From assembly GCA_013076295.1 (NCBI GenBank), contig RQOL01000861.1:1984001-2048000 (forward strand): 64,000 bases of DNA, given 5' to 3'. Both the position numbers and the translations under genes were made by a program. The stretch comes from Sanderia malayensis. Lineage: Eukaryota > Cnidaria > Scyphozoa > Semaeostomeae > Pelagiidae. Positions 25,254 through 38,358 of the stretch are shown in pieces. Below the pieces are notes generated by a model, which saw only the letters and a list, made by a program, of their open reading frames with translations, did not search any database and had not been told where the DNA came from. Positions within the stretch are counted from its first letter, which is position 1. The number at the start of each line of letters is the position of its first letter.

Positions 25254-26378
25254 TCACCCTTGTGATGTTATTATTGTTGATAATGTACTTAAATTGTTGT
25301 AGGAACTACTAACTTCATCATAGCCATCTTGATCTCGAAGCTCTCTCATTTGAAAAAGGTTACCATCAACTGCAAGAACACATATTTGTGAATTCCTCAA
25401 CAAATCCTGAGTTATTGCGTCAACACGTAAACAATTTTCCTCTACTCTGAGAACTTTCAGTTTTTCACATTTTGTCAATGAGCCTGGTAAACCAGACAGT
25501 CGATTTCTGTTCAAATTAAGTTCAATTGCTTTCAAGGAATCCACTGAATCTGGAATAATCTCGATTAGATTTGATGACAAATCCACTGCATCCAGCTTAG
25601 CAAGCTGACAAATCTCAATTGGAAATACTTTCAGTTTATTGCCAGATAATGATATTGATGTCAAGTTCTTCAGTTTTCGAACTACATTATCTGGGATAAC
25701 AGTGATACGATTCTCTTGTAAGCTCAATGTCTCTAGTTTCATCAAGTTGCCTAAATGTTCTGGAAAATGCTCTACAAGAAAAAATTTTCATATATGAATA
25801 TCATATTTACACATGAAGAGTAGAAACAAAGAAAAACTACAGCATTTTTCAATACTCAAAGTTTCATGCCATCTACTCGCGACAATCTTCAGTTGATAAT
25901 CAACTGTGTATTTATGTATTTTGCTCTGCTATTGCATCGAGCACTGTTCTTTGATACAGAGAATATATTTCATACATGCATCTCATATTTACAATATTAT
26001 TTTCAAAGGCATTATCAAGTAGCGTTAATAAATCAAAATTATTTTTACCAAGCCTGTTGTTGTTTACTGTCAAGCTCTTCAAATTTGTAAACTGGCCAAT
26101 AATTGATGGCAAATCGACCAGCCGGTTATTTGAAAGATCTGTTGTTCGTAAAACTTTTGACAGCTTTGAAAACTCTGGTGGCAGCTTAAAGCAATAATAA
26201 TATGGACTGAAATCAATCCCAATCTTATGTACAAAAACAAATGTTGAAGCTTGATTAATATGACTATAAAAACAAAATAAATCAGCACTACCAATACCTC
26301 TTTCAATCCTTTACCGCTTAATGAGCAAACTCCAGTTTTTTGGGCATTTTCTATCTGAGGAGCCAGCGAGTTTCCCAT
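25254..26378 (-). CDS. LRRC57: LRRC57-like leucine-rich repeat protein, 3 exons
   Basis: Minus-strand exons 26378-26298, 26184-26049 and 25771-25254 have GT-AG borders in phases 0 and 1, giving 244 aa (vertebrate LRRC57 is about 239 aa). The start MGNS matches the family and is an N-myristoylation signal, which decides it over the longer frame that begins upstream at 26474. Leucine-rich repeats of the LxxLxLxxNxL type run through most of the protein: LRTTDLSNNRLVDLP, LETLSLQENRITVIP, LTSISLSGNKLKVFP, LDAVDLSSNLIEIIP and AIELNLNRNRLSGLP. The conserved C-terminal block is LRVEENCLR followed by SQICVLAVDGNLFQMRELRDQDGYD. Known of the family: a membrane-associated scaffold protein with poorly defined function. 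Neighbouring satellites on both sides do not enter the exons. Confidence 0.95.
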
Positions 26379-26499
26379 TATGTTCGATAAGGCAAGCCCT
26401 TTTTTATCCCAAAACTTCGTCTGCCTCCAATATTTGGTTGGCAAAAAAATTAGTTTATTGCCAAAGGTTGGCAAAAGATACTAGTGGCCAAAAGAAGTG

Positions 26500-27555
26500 G
26501 TCAGCATGAGCAGAGGGGAAGTTAATGATACTGCGCAGGAGCGTTGGACAAAAGGGCTAAGGAATCTTGGCTGAATCATTCGGCTGAACATGCTACTGCG
26601 CAGGCACGCCCATATTCAGGTATACATATATCAAGCCCTGACTCTAACCCATAGCACGGGTATCGCAAAATTTGAAAGGAGTGTTCTATGGGCGTTAAAA
26701 GCAGGTTTGTAAAAGGTTGAAATCTCAAAATGGTTCGAATGACCGAAAGAGTGGGTTTCTATTCCTTGTAACTTTGAGTTTATTGTAAGCTGTCTGTCTC
26801 CACCTTTCCATAAGTGTTAAAAGAACATTTTCTAAAAGCTGAAAGGAGGTCGATATCTGATGCATTTAAAAAGATTTTAACTAAGGAATTTATCTAGAAC
26901 GCCCTGAGACATATTTCAAAGCAGAAAAAATTATCCTGTCTCTCTCGCATTAATACTTGGAGCGCAAACCTTGAATCTAGCGACCTTAAAATTACCTTAG
27001 GCAAGAATGTACAGTCAAAAGACGACTAAGCGTCTAGTTCCTGCACTGGGGGCACATTATCAAAAAATGTTGCACCTTTTTGCGAATTTTATGTTCACCA
27101 TAGGATAATGCGCGGGTCAAAAATTATCCGGTCTCTGTAGCAAAACTATTTGGAGCGTAAACTTTGAATCTAGCGAGCTTAACATTACTTGAAGCAAATA
27201 TCTACAGTCATAAGCCGACTAAGCATCTTGCTCTTAGACAATGATAAAACTTGCCTTAAAGATAGTTCGAATTATTTAGACCATTCCGGTCACATTGAAA
27301 CATGTTTTATCTCTCTGGTACAATTGGTTAAAAAGCTGTCGTCCTTCCAAAAGTACCGGACATAGACGACCTTTAAACCCTTAGCAAACGTCGTTTCAAG
27401 GCAAGGAACAGATTACCATAAAATATGGATTGCAAATAATCGAATCCCACTATTTCGGTCATGCTGATCATTTTGAGACATGCTTCAGCTCTCTAGGACA
27501 ATTGGTTTAAAAGTTATCGTTGGGCTTGAAAACGTCGTTTTCTAAGGGTTTCAAA
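26500..27555. repeat. Diverged duplicated spacer between LRRC57 and the satellite
   Basis: A fragment with TACTGCGCAGGAGCG near 26530 resembles the satellite head. From about 26930 a segment with TTGAATCTAGCGA and CAGTCAAAAGACGACTAAGCG is repeated about 190 bp later (27120-27235) in diverged form; another pair with CTCTCTGGTACAATTGGTT and CTCTCTAGGACAATTGGTTT lies near 27310 and 27490. No coding content is recognised. Confidence 0.5.
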
Positions 27556-27569
27556 CGTCGAAAAGGTGG

Positions 27570-27756
27570 GCGTAACTGCGCAGTACCACTTTTAGTTGAC
27601 TGCGCAGGAGCACAAATGATGTGTTGATACTTAGGGTTAGGCTTATGGTTAGGGTTAGGCTTAGGGCTAGGGTTAGGGCTGGAAGCCGAAAGGTGGGTGT
27701 AACTGCGCAGTACCACTTTTAGTTGACTGCGCAGGAGCACAAATGATGTGTTGATA
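27570..27756. repeat. TTAGGG satellite B, left fragment
   Basis: The units, about 120 bp, have AACTGCGCAGTACCAC, then TTGACTGCGCAGGAGCAC, then GATGTGTTGATACTTAGGG and degenerate telomere-type repeats. The array breaks off exactly after TGTTGATA at 27756 where the short element begins; it resumes at 36355. Confidence 0.9.
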
Positions 27757-28076
27757 GTATTCTATCCTCACTGTTCTCTATTCTTCTCCTTTCAAATATG
27801 GATAAGATGTGGCAAGTGCGAAGGAGGCTTCGCTATTTGAAAGGAGAAGGGGGAATTTGGCTTCCGTCGCTGCGGGAGGTGGGTGGGTCGCCGAAACTTA
27901 GACCACCAAATTCTCTGACTTGGTGCGTATTTGTTAGAGAACTGTGATAACCACGAGGAACCAATATATATGCCCTTATTCCCCTCTGGGAGATAGAAAT
28001 ATCCCGGATATTACTAGTAAAAATGCATAAATTATCTTATCCTGGTCACGTGTCAGAATACATCACAGTGAGGATA
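27757..28076. mobile_element. Short form of the GTATTCTATCCTCACTG element
   Basis: This 320-bp unit begins GTATTCTATCCTCACTG and ends CACAGTGAG plus GATA. Its first ~64 bp are identical to the start of the long element at 28077, and its last ~184 bp (27893-28076) are identical to the end of the long element (36171-36354). It therefore looks like an internal deletion derivative with about 70 bp of private middle sequence. GATA stands at both borders. Confidence 0.85.
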
Positions 28077-29929
28077 GTATTCTATCCTCACTGTTCTCTA
28101 TTCTTCTCCTTTCAAATATGGATAAGATGTGGCAAGTGCTCGTCGGCTACTGCAATTAGAAATCCTTCCAGGTCCTTTTAGCGAGGCACGGATGAGCTAT
28201 TCAGGCGAGACCAGAGTTTCCTCTTCATCACTCAAAATACTCAAAAAACCATGAGAGGAACAAAAAATACGCAAAGAAATGTCGTTATGGCAGTCATAGC
28301 AGAAGAAGCCACTGCAGTGAAGATCACATCTGTCCAATTGAACATACCTTGAAAAAATGCCAAGCTGAAGTACGGTAATATCAGCAACAGATAAAAGGTG
28401 ATAACTCTTCTGGTGGACAATTGAGACGATCAGCATCGGAAAATGACAACATGGTATAAAGATGCATGGCATACGGACAGGGGTCTGGGAGTCAAAAAGC
28501 AAATGAAATTGTACGAAAAGGCTAAAATCCCTCTTATAGCCGTCAATAAAATAATAAGAAGGTGTTTATGTCATGCCAAGAATAATAACGGAGGTACCTA
28601 CCGTTGATTCGTGCTTAAGTGCCTTGAAGCCTACCAACAGGCCACTGACAGAGAGTATACCAAATAGAACCGAGAGCGAGGGCGAATATTCATTGCTGTA
28701 TAGAAGCAAGACTTTTGTGCAACAAGGAGTAGTAACTATACTTCAAGCATTAAAATGAAGACGAAGATGAAATACAAAATAATCAAAATAGTAACATTAA
28801 ATATGCTGTGGTTGACCAACATTTCGATCAGCTAGACTGTTGGATTGAGGAAATTTTGTATAGCGATGCTTGCTGTCCGCCATGAAGAATGGTTTCGCAT
28901 CGTCTTCCCGCCTGTTCTGCGAGGGGAAGGTAAACAACCGGCTCTGAATTAGATATAGTACCAAACAGGCATGTTGGCCTGAAAGTAGAAGAAGGGGCTG
29001 ACTTCTTGGCTGGGACTTTGATATCTATGTCAACAGGCATTAACCAGTCCGCAAAATGTTTTGACGGTTTTTATGTCCGGAATAATTTATTGGTGGTAAA
29101 CTACTTGATACCTCGATTCGGATATGCCCTCTTTGCCCAGTGTTGCTCATCTCAACGAATAAATGCTGCCTTTGAACCCAGTCGAAAATCAATTTATCTA
29201 CCTGCAAATTGTTTGACAGTCTTGAGGAAATTGTATATTTCAATACCTTGCATCTGATACATTGTAGCTATGCTGCCTGTTTCATTGCAATCTGATGAAA
29301 AGTTCGAGAGTCAGAAGCCATTGCGTTGAAAACAAGAGGCGTCCAGAGAAAGCAACAGCTTGTGCGCAAAGGTGTTAAGGGCGATTCCCGTGGACGGAAA
29401 GATACTGCCAGCTTTTCTGACCGTGGTAAATAACACGAGCATACACGAGAAACCATGATATCATCAATGAAGCAGGAAGGACTATACGGACTGAAGAATC
29501 CTGCATGTGCCAAAAGCACCACACTGAAACCAATGATCTGGAGGCGATGATATATAACTGAGTTCAAATGCCCACGGGAAGACGTCTTATATCTGTAACT
29601 GAAGCGTCACAAAAGGCCGTGTCCAATGTTGGTGAGATAACGTCACAATGGACCCCGTCAACAAACTCCAGGCAAGGTGTTTGTTGTTCAACATACAGTC
29701 AAACGGGCTGCTGCTGCTTCATTCATATATCTTAAAAGAAAATGTGCTGTTGGTCGTGAGCCTCGTGTCCCTTATCACCAGTTGGATTGAAATTTGGGAT
29801 TCAGAGAATGGTGAATATGCTGGTACATGGAGAAAACCGAAATTACCTTTCCTCGGAAGGCTAGTCAGCGATAAGCAACATGGCGGTTTTTGCAAAATGC
29901 AGCGCTCTACTGCAACAGGCTGCTTATAT

Positions 29930-30185
29930 CGTACGAACACACGTCTGAGTGGCTGGTTTTGAGGGTCGACCATCGACGGCAAACTTTGCTGTAGCAGTAA
30001 CGGACTTAGAACTGATAAAACACCAATAGAGTGAAAATAGAAGGTTAATCCAGCAAAGAAACATGACAGATAAAGCAAAGACAGATGGAGGACCCCCAAA
30101 CCCAGCCACTCAGAGCTGACAGCGCGAATGCCGCGCATTAATGCCCTTAGTTAGGCCCCCAAGTGACTGAGCCGGAGAGAGTGAA
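29930..30185. repeat. Duplicated 250-bp segment, copy 1
   Basis: The segment from GTACGAACACACGTCTGAG to CTGAGCCGGAGAGAGT recurs at 31343-31590 with about 85-90 percent identity by eye. It contains GGTCGACCATCGACGG and AGATGGAGGACCCCCAA. It lies inside the long element. Confidence 0.85.
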
Positions 30186-30429
30186 ATGACAAATTGATGG
30201 TAGCGAGTACAGGTGAGAAAAGAGACAGTTAAAAAGACAAGCGTCAAAAACGAGACAAGAAGAATGGATACTTAACAACCTAGTGGACATAATGGAGTAT
30301 TTTGGATGACACCGAAATGAGGACACACATAGTTTAGAGTCCGATCACATGGATGGAGTTCAACCTTGCTATCGGAACAGTGAGACCATCGTAGGGGCTG
30401 GGGAACGAAATCGATACGCGGAAAAACCT

Positions 30430-33400
30430 GATCATCTCATAAGGCAGAAATATTGCAATAAAATCACATACTCATCATAATAGACACATCGCAGTAACGG
30501 GGAAGCGAACTCAATGAGCGAAAAGACATGAACTTCTTATAAAGTTAAAACGTCATGATACAAAAACGTAGGGTCATCGCAGGAAGTGCAAATTGCAGTC
30601 TCAGAAAGGTGTAAACAATTGCCATACACGTACATCCAACCATCTCATAAGTTGTAAATCGCGACATCTGGGAGAAGGAAAAATCGATATGCGAAGGGAT
30701 GGTCATGATAGAGGGCATGTCACGATACCAACTGCGTGATCATCGCAAAAATTCTACACAATGGAATATTGGGGCACTGAAAATTGCTCTGTGAAAAAAC
30801 ATGGACATCATACGAGGTAGAAATCTAGCGATAAAGAACACATGATCATCTCATAAAGTAGCTACATATCGCAGTCTCGGCGTAACGAAATGGATAGGCG
30901 AAAACGTAATCATGATCTAAGGCATAAATACCCGCGATACAACTACATAATCATCTCATAAAACAGAAACAGTGCAATATCGTCTTAGAAGTTACACATC
31001 GGAATATCAGGCCAACGAAATCAAGAATGCGAAGACATGATCGTTTCATACATTGTAAATATCGTGATATAAACTAAAGTTCATTTTGGAAAATTGCACA
31101 TCCCAATATCAAGGAAACCAGATCAAAATGCGAAAAACGTGATCATCTCATATATGCAAACATCGCGATAGAGGCACATGATTATCGTGGAAATTACACT
31201 TCGGAATAGAAGGGAGACAAAATCGAAATGGGAAAAACCTGATCATCTCGTAAATGGTAAAACACCTGCGTTACAACTACATGATCATCGAGAAAAATTA
31301 CGCATTGCATTACCGTTCTATTGCAACGAACTGCTCATATCGTGCGAACATGCAGCTGAGTGGCTGGTTTTGAGGGTCGACCATCGACGGTACACTTGGC
31401 GGTAGACGTAACGTACTTGGAAATGATAGATACAATAGAGTGAAAAGAGAAAGTTAACCCAGCGAAGGAACATAACACAAAAGCAAAGACAGATGGAGGA
31501 CCCCCAATCCCAGCCACTCAGAGCTGACAGCACGAATGCCGCGCATTAAGGCCCTTAGTTAGGCCCCCAAGTGACTGAGCCGGAGAGAGTTGAAGAATGA
31601 GGATAAAATAGTAGCGAGTGCAGGTCAGAAAAGAGACAGCGAAAAAGACAAACATCGAAGTAACGAAATCACATGATCAACTATGGCGACGATCAAGGCA
31701 ACTAACTGTGGCAGCAATCATGGCAATAAAATCGAAATGCAAATATTTTCGTCTCATATATAGTACACATCGCGGTTAAACATTGCATTATCAGGGGAAC
31801 GAATTTGAAGAGCGTGAAACATGCTTATCATCTGATATATGATGAAACGTCGTGATAGAAACACAAGATCATCTTGGCAATTACACATTGCAATATCAGG
31901 GGAACGAAATTGAAATGCGATAACAAGATCATCTCATAAGATATAAACCTCGCGATACAAAACACATGATCATCATAGAACAATTACACATTGCAATACC
32001 AGGGTAACGAAATCGAAATGCGATAACATGATCATCTCATAAGATATAAACATCGCGATACAAGCACATGATCATCTCAGAAGTGACACATCGCAAAATC
32101 AGGGGAACAAAATCGAAAAGCGACAACATGATCATCTCATAAAACATAAACCTCGCGATACAAACACATGATCATCATAGAACAATTACACATCGCACTA
32201 TCAGGGGAACGAAATCGAAATGTGAAAACATGATCAACGCATTCATGATAAACATCGCTATACAAAAGCACATGATCATCTCAGAAGTGACACATCGCAA
32301 AATCAGGGGAACAAAATCGAAAAGCGACAACATGATCATCTCATAAAACATAAACCTCGCGATATAAACACATGATCATTATAGAACAATTACACATCGC
32401 ACTATCAGGGGGACGAAATCGAAATGTGAAACATGATCAACGCATTCATGATAAACATCGCTATACAAAAACACATGATCATCTCAGAAAATGACACATC
32501 GCAAATCAGGGGAACAAAATCGAAAAGCGACAACATGATCATCTCATAAAACATAAACATCGCGATACAAGCACATGATCATCCTAGAACAACTACACAT
32601 CGCACTATCAGGGGAACGAAATCGAAATGCGAAAACATAATCAACGCATTCATGATAAACATCGCTATACAAAAACACATGATCATCTCAGAAATGACAC
32701 ATCGCAAAATCAGGGGGAACGAAATCGAAAGCGACAACATGATCATCTCATAAAACATAAACATCGCGATACAAGCACATGATCATCATAGAACAATTAC
32801 ACATCGCAATACCAGGGTAACGAAATCGAAATGCGAAAACATGATCAACGCATTCATGCTAAACATCGCGATACAAAAACACATGATCATCTCAGAAGTG
32901 ACACATCGCAAAATCAGGGGAACAAAATCGAAAAGCGACAACATGATCATCTCATAAAACATAAACCTCGCGATATAAACACATGATCATTATAGAACAA
33001 TTACACATCGCACTATCAGGGGGACGAAATCGAAATGTGAAAACATGATCAACGCATTCATGATAAACATCGCTATACAAAAACACATGATCATCTCAGA
33101 AAATGACACATCGCAAAATCAGGGGAACAAAATCGAAAAGCGACAACATGATCATCTCATAAAACATAAACATCGCGATACAAGCACATGATCATCCTAG
33201 AACAACTACACATCGCACTATCAGGGGAACGAAATCGAAATGCGAAAACATAATCAACGCATTCATGATAAACATCGCTATACAAAAACACATGATCATC
33301 TCAGAAATGACACATCGCAAAATCAGGGGGAACGAAATCGAAAAGCGACAACATGATCATCTCATAAAACATAAACATCGCGATACAAGCACATGATCAT

Positions 33401-35240
33401 CATAGAACAATTACACATCGCAATACCAGGGTAACGAAATCGAAATGCGAAAACATGATCAACGCATTCATGCTAAACATCGCGATACAAAAACACATGA
33501 TCATCTCAGAAGTGACACATCGCAAAATCAGGGGAACAAAATCGAAAAGCGACAACATGATCATCTCATAAAACATAAACCTCGCGATATAAACACATGA
33601 TCATTATAGAACAATTACACATCGCACTATCAGGGGGACGAAATCGAAATGTGAAACATGATCAACGCATTCATGATAAACATCGCTATACAAAAACACA
33701 TGATCATCTCAGAAAATGACACATCGCAAAATCAGGGGAACAAAATCGAAAAGCGACAACATGATCATCTCATAAAACATAAACATCGCGATACAAGCAC
33801 ATGATCATCCTAGAACAACTACACATCGCACTATCAGGGGAACGAAATCGAAATGCGAAAACATAATCAACGCATTCATGATAAACATCGCTATACAAAA
33901 ACACATGATCATCTCAGAAATGACACATCGCAAAATCAGGGGGAACGAAATCGAAAAGCGACAACATGATCATCTCATAAAACATAAACATCGCGATACA
34001 AGCACATGATCATCATAGAACAATTACACATCGCAATACCAGGGTAACGAAATCGAAAGGCGAAAACATGATCAACGCATTCATGCTAAACATCGCGATA
34101 CAAAAACACATGATCATCTCAGAAGTGACACATCGCAAAATCAGGGGAACAAAATCGAAAAGCGACAACATGATCATCTCATAAAAAATAAACCTCGCGA
34201 TATAAACACATGATCATTATAGAACAATTACACATCGCACTATCAGGGGGACGAAATCGAAATGTGAAAACATGATCAACGCATTCATGATAAACATCGC
34301 TATACAAAACACATGATCATCTCAGAAAATGACACATCGCAAAATCAGGGGAACAAAATCGAAAAGCGACAACATGATCATCTCATAAAACATAAACATC
34401 GCGATACAAGCACATGATCATCCTAGAACAACTACACATCGCACTATCAGGGGAACGAAATCGAAATGCGAAAGCATGATCAACGCATTCATGATAAACG
34501 TCGCGATACAAACACGTGATCATCATAGAAAAATTACACATCGCACTATCAGGGTAACGAAATCGATATGCGATAACATGATCATCTCATGGACCATAAA
34601 ACATCGCGATACAAACACATGATCATCATAGAAAAATTACACATCGCAATATCAGGGTAACGAAATCGATATGCGATAACATGATCATCTCATGGACCAT
34701 AAAACATCGCGATACAAACACATGATCATCATAGAAAAATTACACATCGCACTATCAGGGTAACGAAATCGATATGCGATAACATGATCATCTCATGGAC
34801 CATAAAACATCGCGATACAAACACATGATCATCATAGAAAAATTACACATCGCACTATCAGGGTAACGAAATCGATATGCGATAACATGATCATCTCATG
34901 GACCATAAAACATCGCGATACAAACACATGATCATCATAGAAAAATTACACATCGCACTATCAGGGTAACGAAATCGATATGCGATAACATGATCATCTC
35001 ATAAAACATAAACATCGCGATACAAACACATGATCATGATAGAAGAATTACACATCGCAATAACAGGGTAACGAAATCGATATGCGATAACATGATCATC
35101 TCATGAAACATAAACATCGCGAATACAAACACATGATCATCGCAGAATTTTGACATCGCAATATCGGGGAAACGAAATCGATATGCGATAACATAATCAT
35201 CTCATGAAGCATAAAACAACGCGATACACATACATGAAGA
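30430..35240. repeat. Tandem array with ~100-bp subunits and ~611-bp higher-order period
   Basis: The subunits combine CATGATCATCTCATAAAACA, ATAAACATCGCGATACAA, ACACATGATCATCATAGAAC and CACATCGCAATATCAGGGG. The palindrome ATGATCAT occurs about twice per subunit. From about 32000 to 34450 a higher-order repeat is clear: the distinctive GATCATTATAGAACAATT block recurs at about 32375, 32986, 33598 and 34209, spacing 610-613 bp. From 34500 to 35100 a simpler ~100-bp homogenised version (with CTCATGGACCATAAAACATC) takes over. The left part to 31340 is more diverged. Confidence 0.93.
31343..31590. repeat. Duplicated 250-bp segment, copy 2
   Basis: This is the second copy of the 29930-30185 segment inside the long element, sharing GTGGCTGGTTTTGAGGGTCG and CGCATTAAGGCCCTTAGTTA with small differences. 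Confidence 0.85.
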
Positions 35241-36354
35241 TTTTTGAAGTTGCACATCGCAATAACCGACGGAAAGTAACGGCTGGGGGAGTAACAAACT
35301 TTAAATTTTAGCGAGTACAGCGGAAAAGATCCTAGGGTGTAGAAGGCTAAGCTTTTGGCAGTCCCAAGGGAAGCGATGCTGGAGAGGAATGAAGGCAAAT
35401 GCAATAGACGGCATAACGAGATCAAAACGAAAGGTGAAAACTTACAATGGCTTGTAAAAGAAAAGTAGCGTAAAGAATGTTAGGCGCACGGGGGAAAATA
35501 AAGAATAAAATACGCAAAGCAGAACACGCACAGGAGTATCCGGAGAGACGTTATGACAGAGAACACAAAAAACCTCGGTAAAAATAAAAAGATAAACAGA
35601 AGCAAAGGGCCTACTCCGAAAAATCACTTCTGATGCGAGACAAGAAATTAGGGGAAGACTAAAGGAATTACGAAAAAACACGGGGACAAAGAAAAACTTA
35701 ACTTATGCAGGACTGACCTTGCGAGACAAATTGGGAAAAACTTATAGCGAATCGAGGCGACAACGGGCATGGGTCTCGGGGTAAAATAAAAAAGCAAACT
35801 CACAGAAATATCTTGACGGGCGGCGACACAGGTTCAGCAAGCTTGTCTGCACTTTGCGCTGGGGCACATGGTCTGAGAAAACGACAGCTGGAGGAGAACA
35901 TATGAGCGGCATACACTGGTAGAAGAGGTAACAGCAGCCTGACCAGACGAAACCGTGATGTCTTGTCCTGAGAGGGCGTGAAAAGAAGCACCGACTTCAA
36001 TTACCAACGTGGCTGGAACCCACAGACTGGATGAGGAGGCTGTAGAGGGAACTGCTTCAATACTTAACTGCCTAACAAGGGCACGAATGGCCTCAGCGAA
36101 GGGTTGACTCGGTCGTGGAGACGACATGCTGATGAATTTTTGGCAGCGACGGTGTCAGACGATGAAAGACGAAACTTAGACCACCAAATTCTCTGACTTG
36201 GTGCGTATTTGTTAGAGAACTGTGATAACCACGAGGAACCAATATATATGCCCTTATTCCCCTCTGGGAGATAGAAATATCCCGGATATTACTAGTAAAA
36301 ATGCATAAATTATCTTATCCTGGTCACGTGTCAGAATACATCACAGTGAGGATA

Positions 36355-37150
36355 CTTAGGGTTAGGCTTATGGTTAGGGTTAGGCTTAGGGCTAGGGTTA
36401 GGGCTAGAAGCCTAAAGGTGATTGTAACTGCGCAGTACCACATTTAGTTCGCTGCGCAGGAGTACATGCGATGCGTTGATACTTAGGGTTAGGCTTATGG
36501 TTAGGGTTAGGCTTAGGGCTAGGGTTAGGGCTGGAAGCCTAATGGTGGGTGTAACTGCGCAGTACCACTTTTAGTTGACTGCGCAGGAGCACAAATGATG
36601 TGTTGATACTTAGGGTTAGGCTTATGGTTAGGGTTAGGCTTAGGGTTAGGGCTGGAAGCCGAAAGGTGGGTGTAACTGCGCAGTACCACTTTTAGTTGAC
36701 TGCGCAGGAGCACAAATGATGTGTTGATACTTAGGGTTAGGCTTATGGTTAGGGTTAGGCTTAGAGCTAGGGTTAGGGCTGGAACCCTCAAGGTGGGTGT
36801 AACTGCGCAGTACCACATTTAGTTCGCTGCGCAGGAGTACATGCGATGCGTTGATACTTAGTGTTAGGCTTATGGTTAGGGTTAGGCTTAGGGCTAGGGT
36901 TAGGGCTGGAAGCCTAAAGGTGGGTGTAACTGCGCAGTACCACATTTAGTTCGCTGCGCAGGAGTACATACGATGCGTTGATACTTAGGGTTAGGCTTAT
37001 GGTTAGGGTTAGGGTTAGGGTTAGGGTTTGGGTTAGGGTTAGGGTTTGGGTCAGGGTTAGGGTTTGGGTCAGGGTTAGGGCTGGAAGCAGAAAGGTGGGT
37101 GTAATTGCGCAGTACCACATTTTGTTTACTGCGCAGGAGCACATATGATG
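36355..37150. repeat. TTAGGG satellite B, right part, about 6-7 units
   Basis: Units of about 120 bp are each built of AACTGCGCAGTACCAC, then CTGCGCAGGAGTACA or its variant, then TTGATACTTAGGGTTAGGC and more TTAGGG-like repeats and a GGCTGGAAGCC link. The last unit has the longest TTAGGG/TTTGGG run (36995-37078). It ends about 170 bp upstream of the hyccin start codon. Confidence 0.92.
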
Positions 37151-37318
37151 TGATGTTTTAAAATTTTTCGCTATCGCTGGTCTTGTATCTTTTGCCAACC
37201 TTGTCTTCTATCTTGCTTGGAATTGCTCTGCTTCCTCAAACAGCACTGCAGCAGCACTCACCAGCATTAGCATGGATTGACACAGGATTATACAATTCGG
37301 TGCGAAAATTCTTTTAAA

Positions 37319-38309
37319 ATGAGCAAGACAAAAGACAAATTACGAAAGTTACAGCTCTCAGATCTTCTTGACATTTCTAGCGAGGTAGGTAAATGTTCCA
37401 TTATTATATCTTTGTTTTGTTATGAAGTATGAAATGAAGGGCCTGTCCTGTTTGTCCGCATGACATTAAGGAAAGGAATAATAAGTCCTATTATATTTCA
37501 ACTTGATTCTGGACTATACGTTCATGCAGCAGCAGCCTATACTACATGTATCTTTTGATGAAGACCTAGACCACTATGAGTGATTTCCTATTTTTGTTCT
37601 TTAGTCTGATGAAAGTTATTCCATATTGGAAGAATTAAATGGAACCAACACAGAGCTGGTGGTGGATTTGAATAATAAATTAGAATCTTTCTTGTTTAAT
37701 AAGGTATCAGTACTGTTTATGTTTGTAACAGGCAATGGACGCAAATGCAGATTTTCTAGTGGTGTGTGTGATTACAAGAGCAACTTTGCAGCAAGGGATC
37801 AATTTTTGATGGAAATATTGTTTTTCAAAACGTTATTTATACAACAAAGCGTATAATTCTCTTCAACATTGGACCTTCAGTTTGTAAAACCACCAGGGGA
37901 AGGAGAGTTTTTGCATTAGCAACAGTTTAAGCTTTTCAGCATCAAGCGTGTTTGATTTGCTTATAGGTTGATGGAAGCTATTTTCAAGCATTACTTGTTT
38001 TATACCAGTCAAGTAATGTGTTTTGGAAGTCATTTGCCATTCAATACTTTCCATCAATTGTTTCTCTTTACTTGACGTTTACTGGACGAAAGCAATTAGT
38101 GGTAAGTTAAGATTGGTTTACTTGACAAGCAGATATCAATAAATCAACTTCATTTCAAATTTGCTGATACCAGTGCAATTTTATGCTGACCAGAGTTATT
38201 TCATTGAGTAATTTTGTGTTATGTCCCTTCCATAGGATGTAAGCAAAGTCGAGAATATTCTCTTCTCCATTTATAAGTTGGTACGTATGATAACTTTAGC
38301 TGAATTCTG

Positions 38310-38358
<49 letters not shown>

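Larger units (their letters stand above)
28077..36354. mobile_element. Long form (8.3 kb) of the same element, with satellite-like interior
   Basis: It begins GTATTCTATCCTCACTG and ends CACAGTGAG plus GATA, with a short terminal inversion (TATCCTCACTGT against ACAGTGAGGATA). It interrupts TTAGGG satellite B: intact units elsewhere read TTGATACTTAGGG, and here TTGATA is separated from CTTAGGG. About 4.8 kb of the interior is a tandem array (30430-35240) and another 250-bp segment is duplicated. Open frames are short and no transposase, integrase or replicase motif was seen. A minus-strand frame 36127-35834 starting MSSPRPSQPFAEA is the most gene-like but has no recognised domain. Confidence 0.8.

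Noticed and set aside
26079..26474. Longer LRRC57 start at 26474
   Set aside because: The family start MGNS with its myristoylation signal is at 26378, and the longer frame adds sequence without family similarity and reads through the first intron.
28197..29962. Short open frames in the left part of the 8.3-kb element as a transposase
   Set aside because: No catalytic motif or domain was recognised, frames are under 105 codons and overlap on both strands, and no convincing splice chain joins them.
27757..36354. LTR retrotransposon with the repeated 184-bp sequence as LTRs
   Set aside because: Head and tail parts are shared separately (64 bp and 184 bp), there is no TG...CA end, primer-binding site, polypurine tract or gag-pol coding, and the short form is better explained as an internal deletion derivative.
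36355..37150. A chromosome end at the TTAGGG repeats
   Set aside because: TTAGGG runs are short, mixed with other unit sequence and followed within 200 bp by a conserved gene, so they are interstitial.
36525..37198. Minus-strand Pro/Asn- or Thr/Leu-rich open frames
   Set aside because: They are translations of the TTAGGG satellite and have no independent support.
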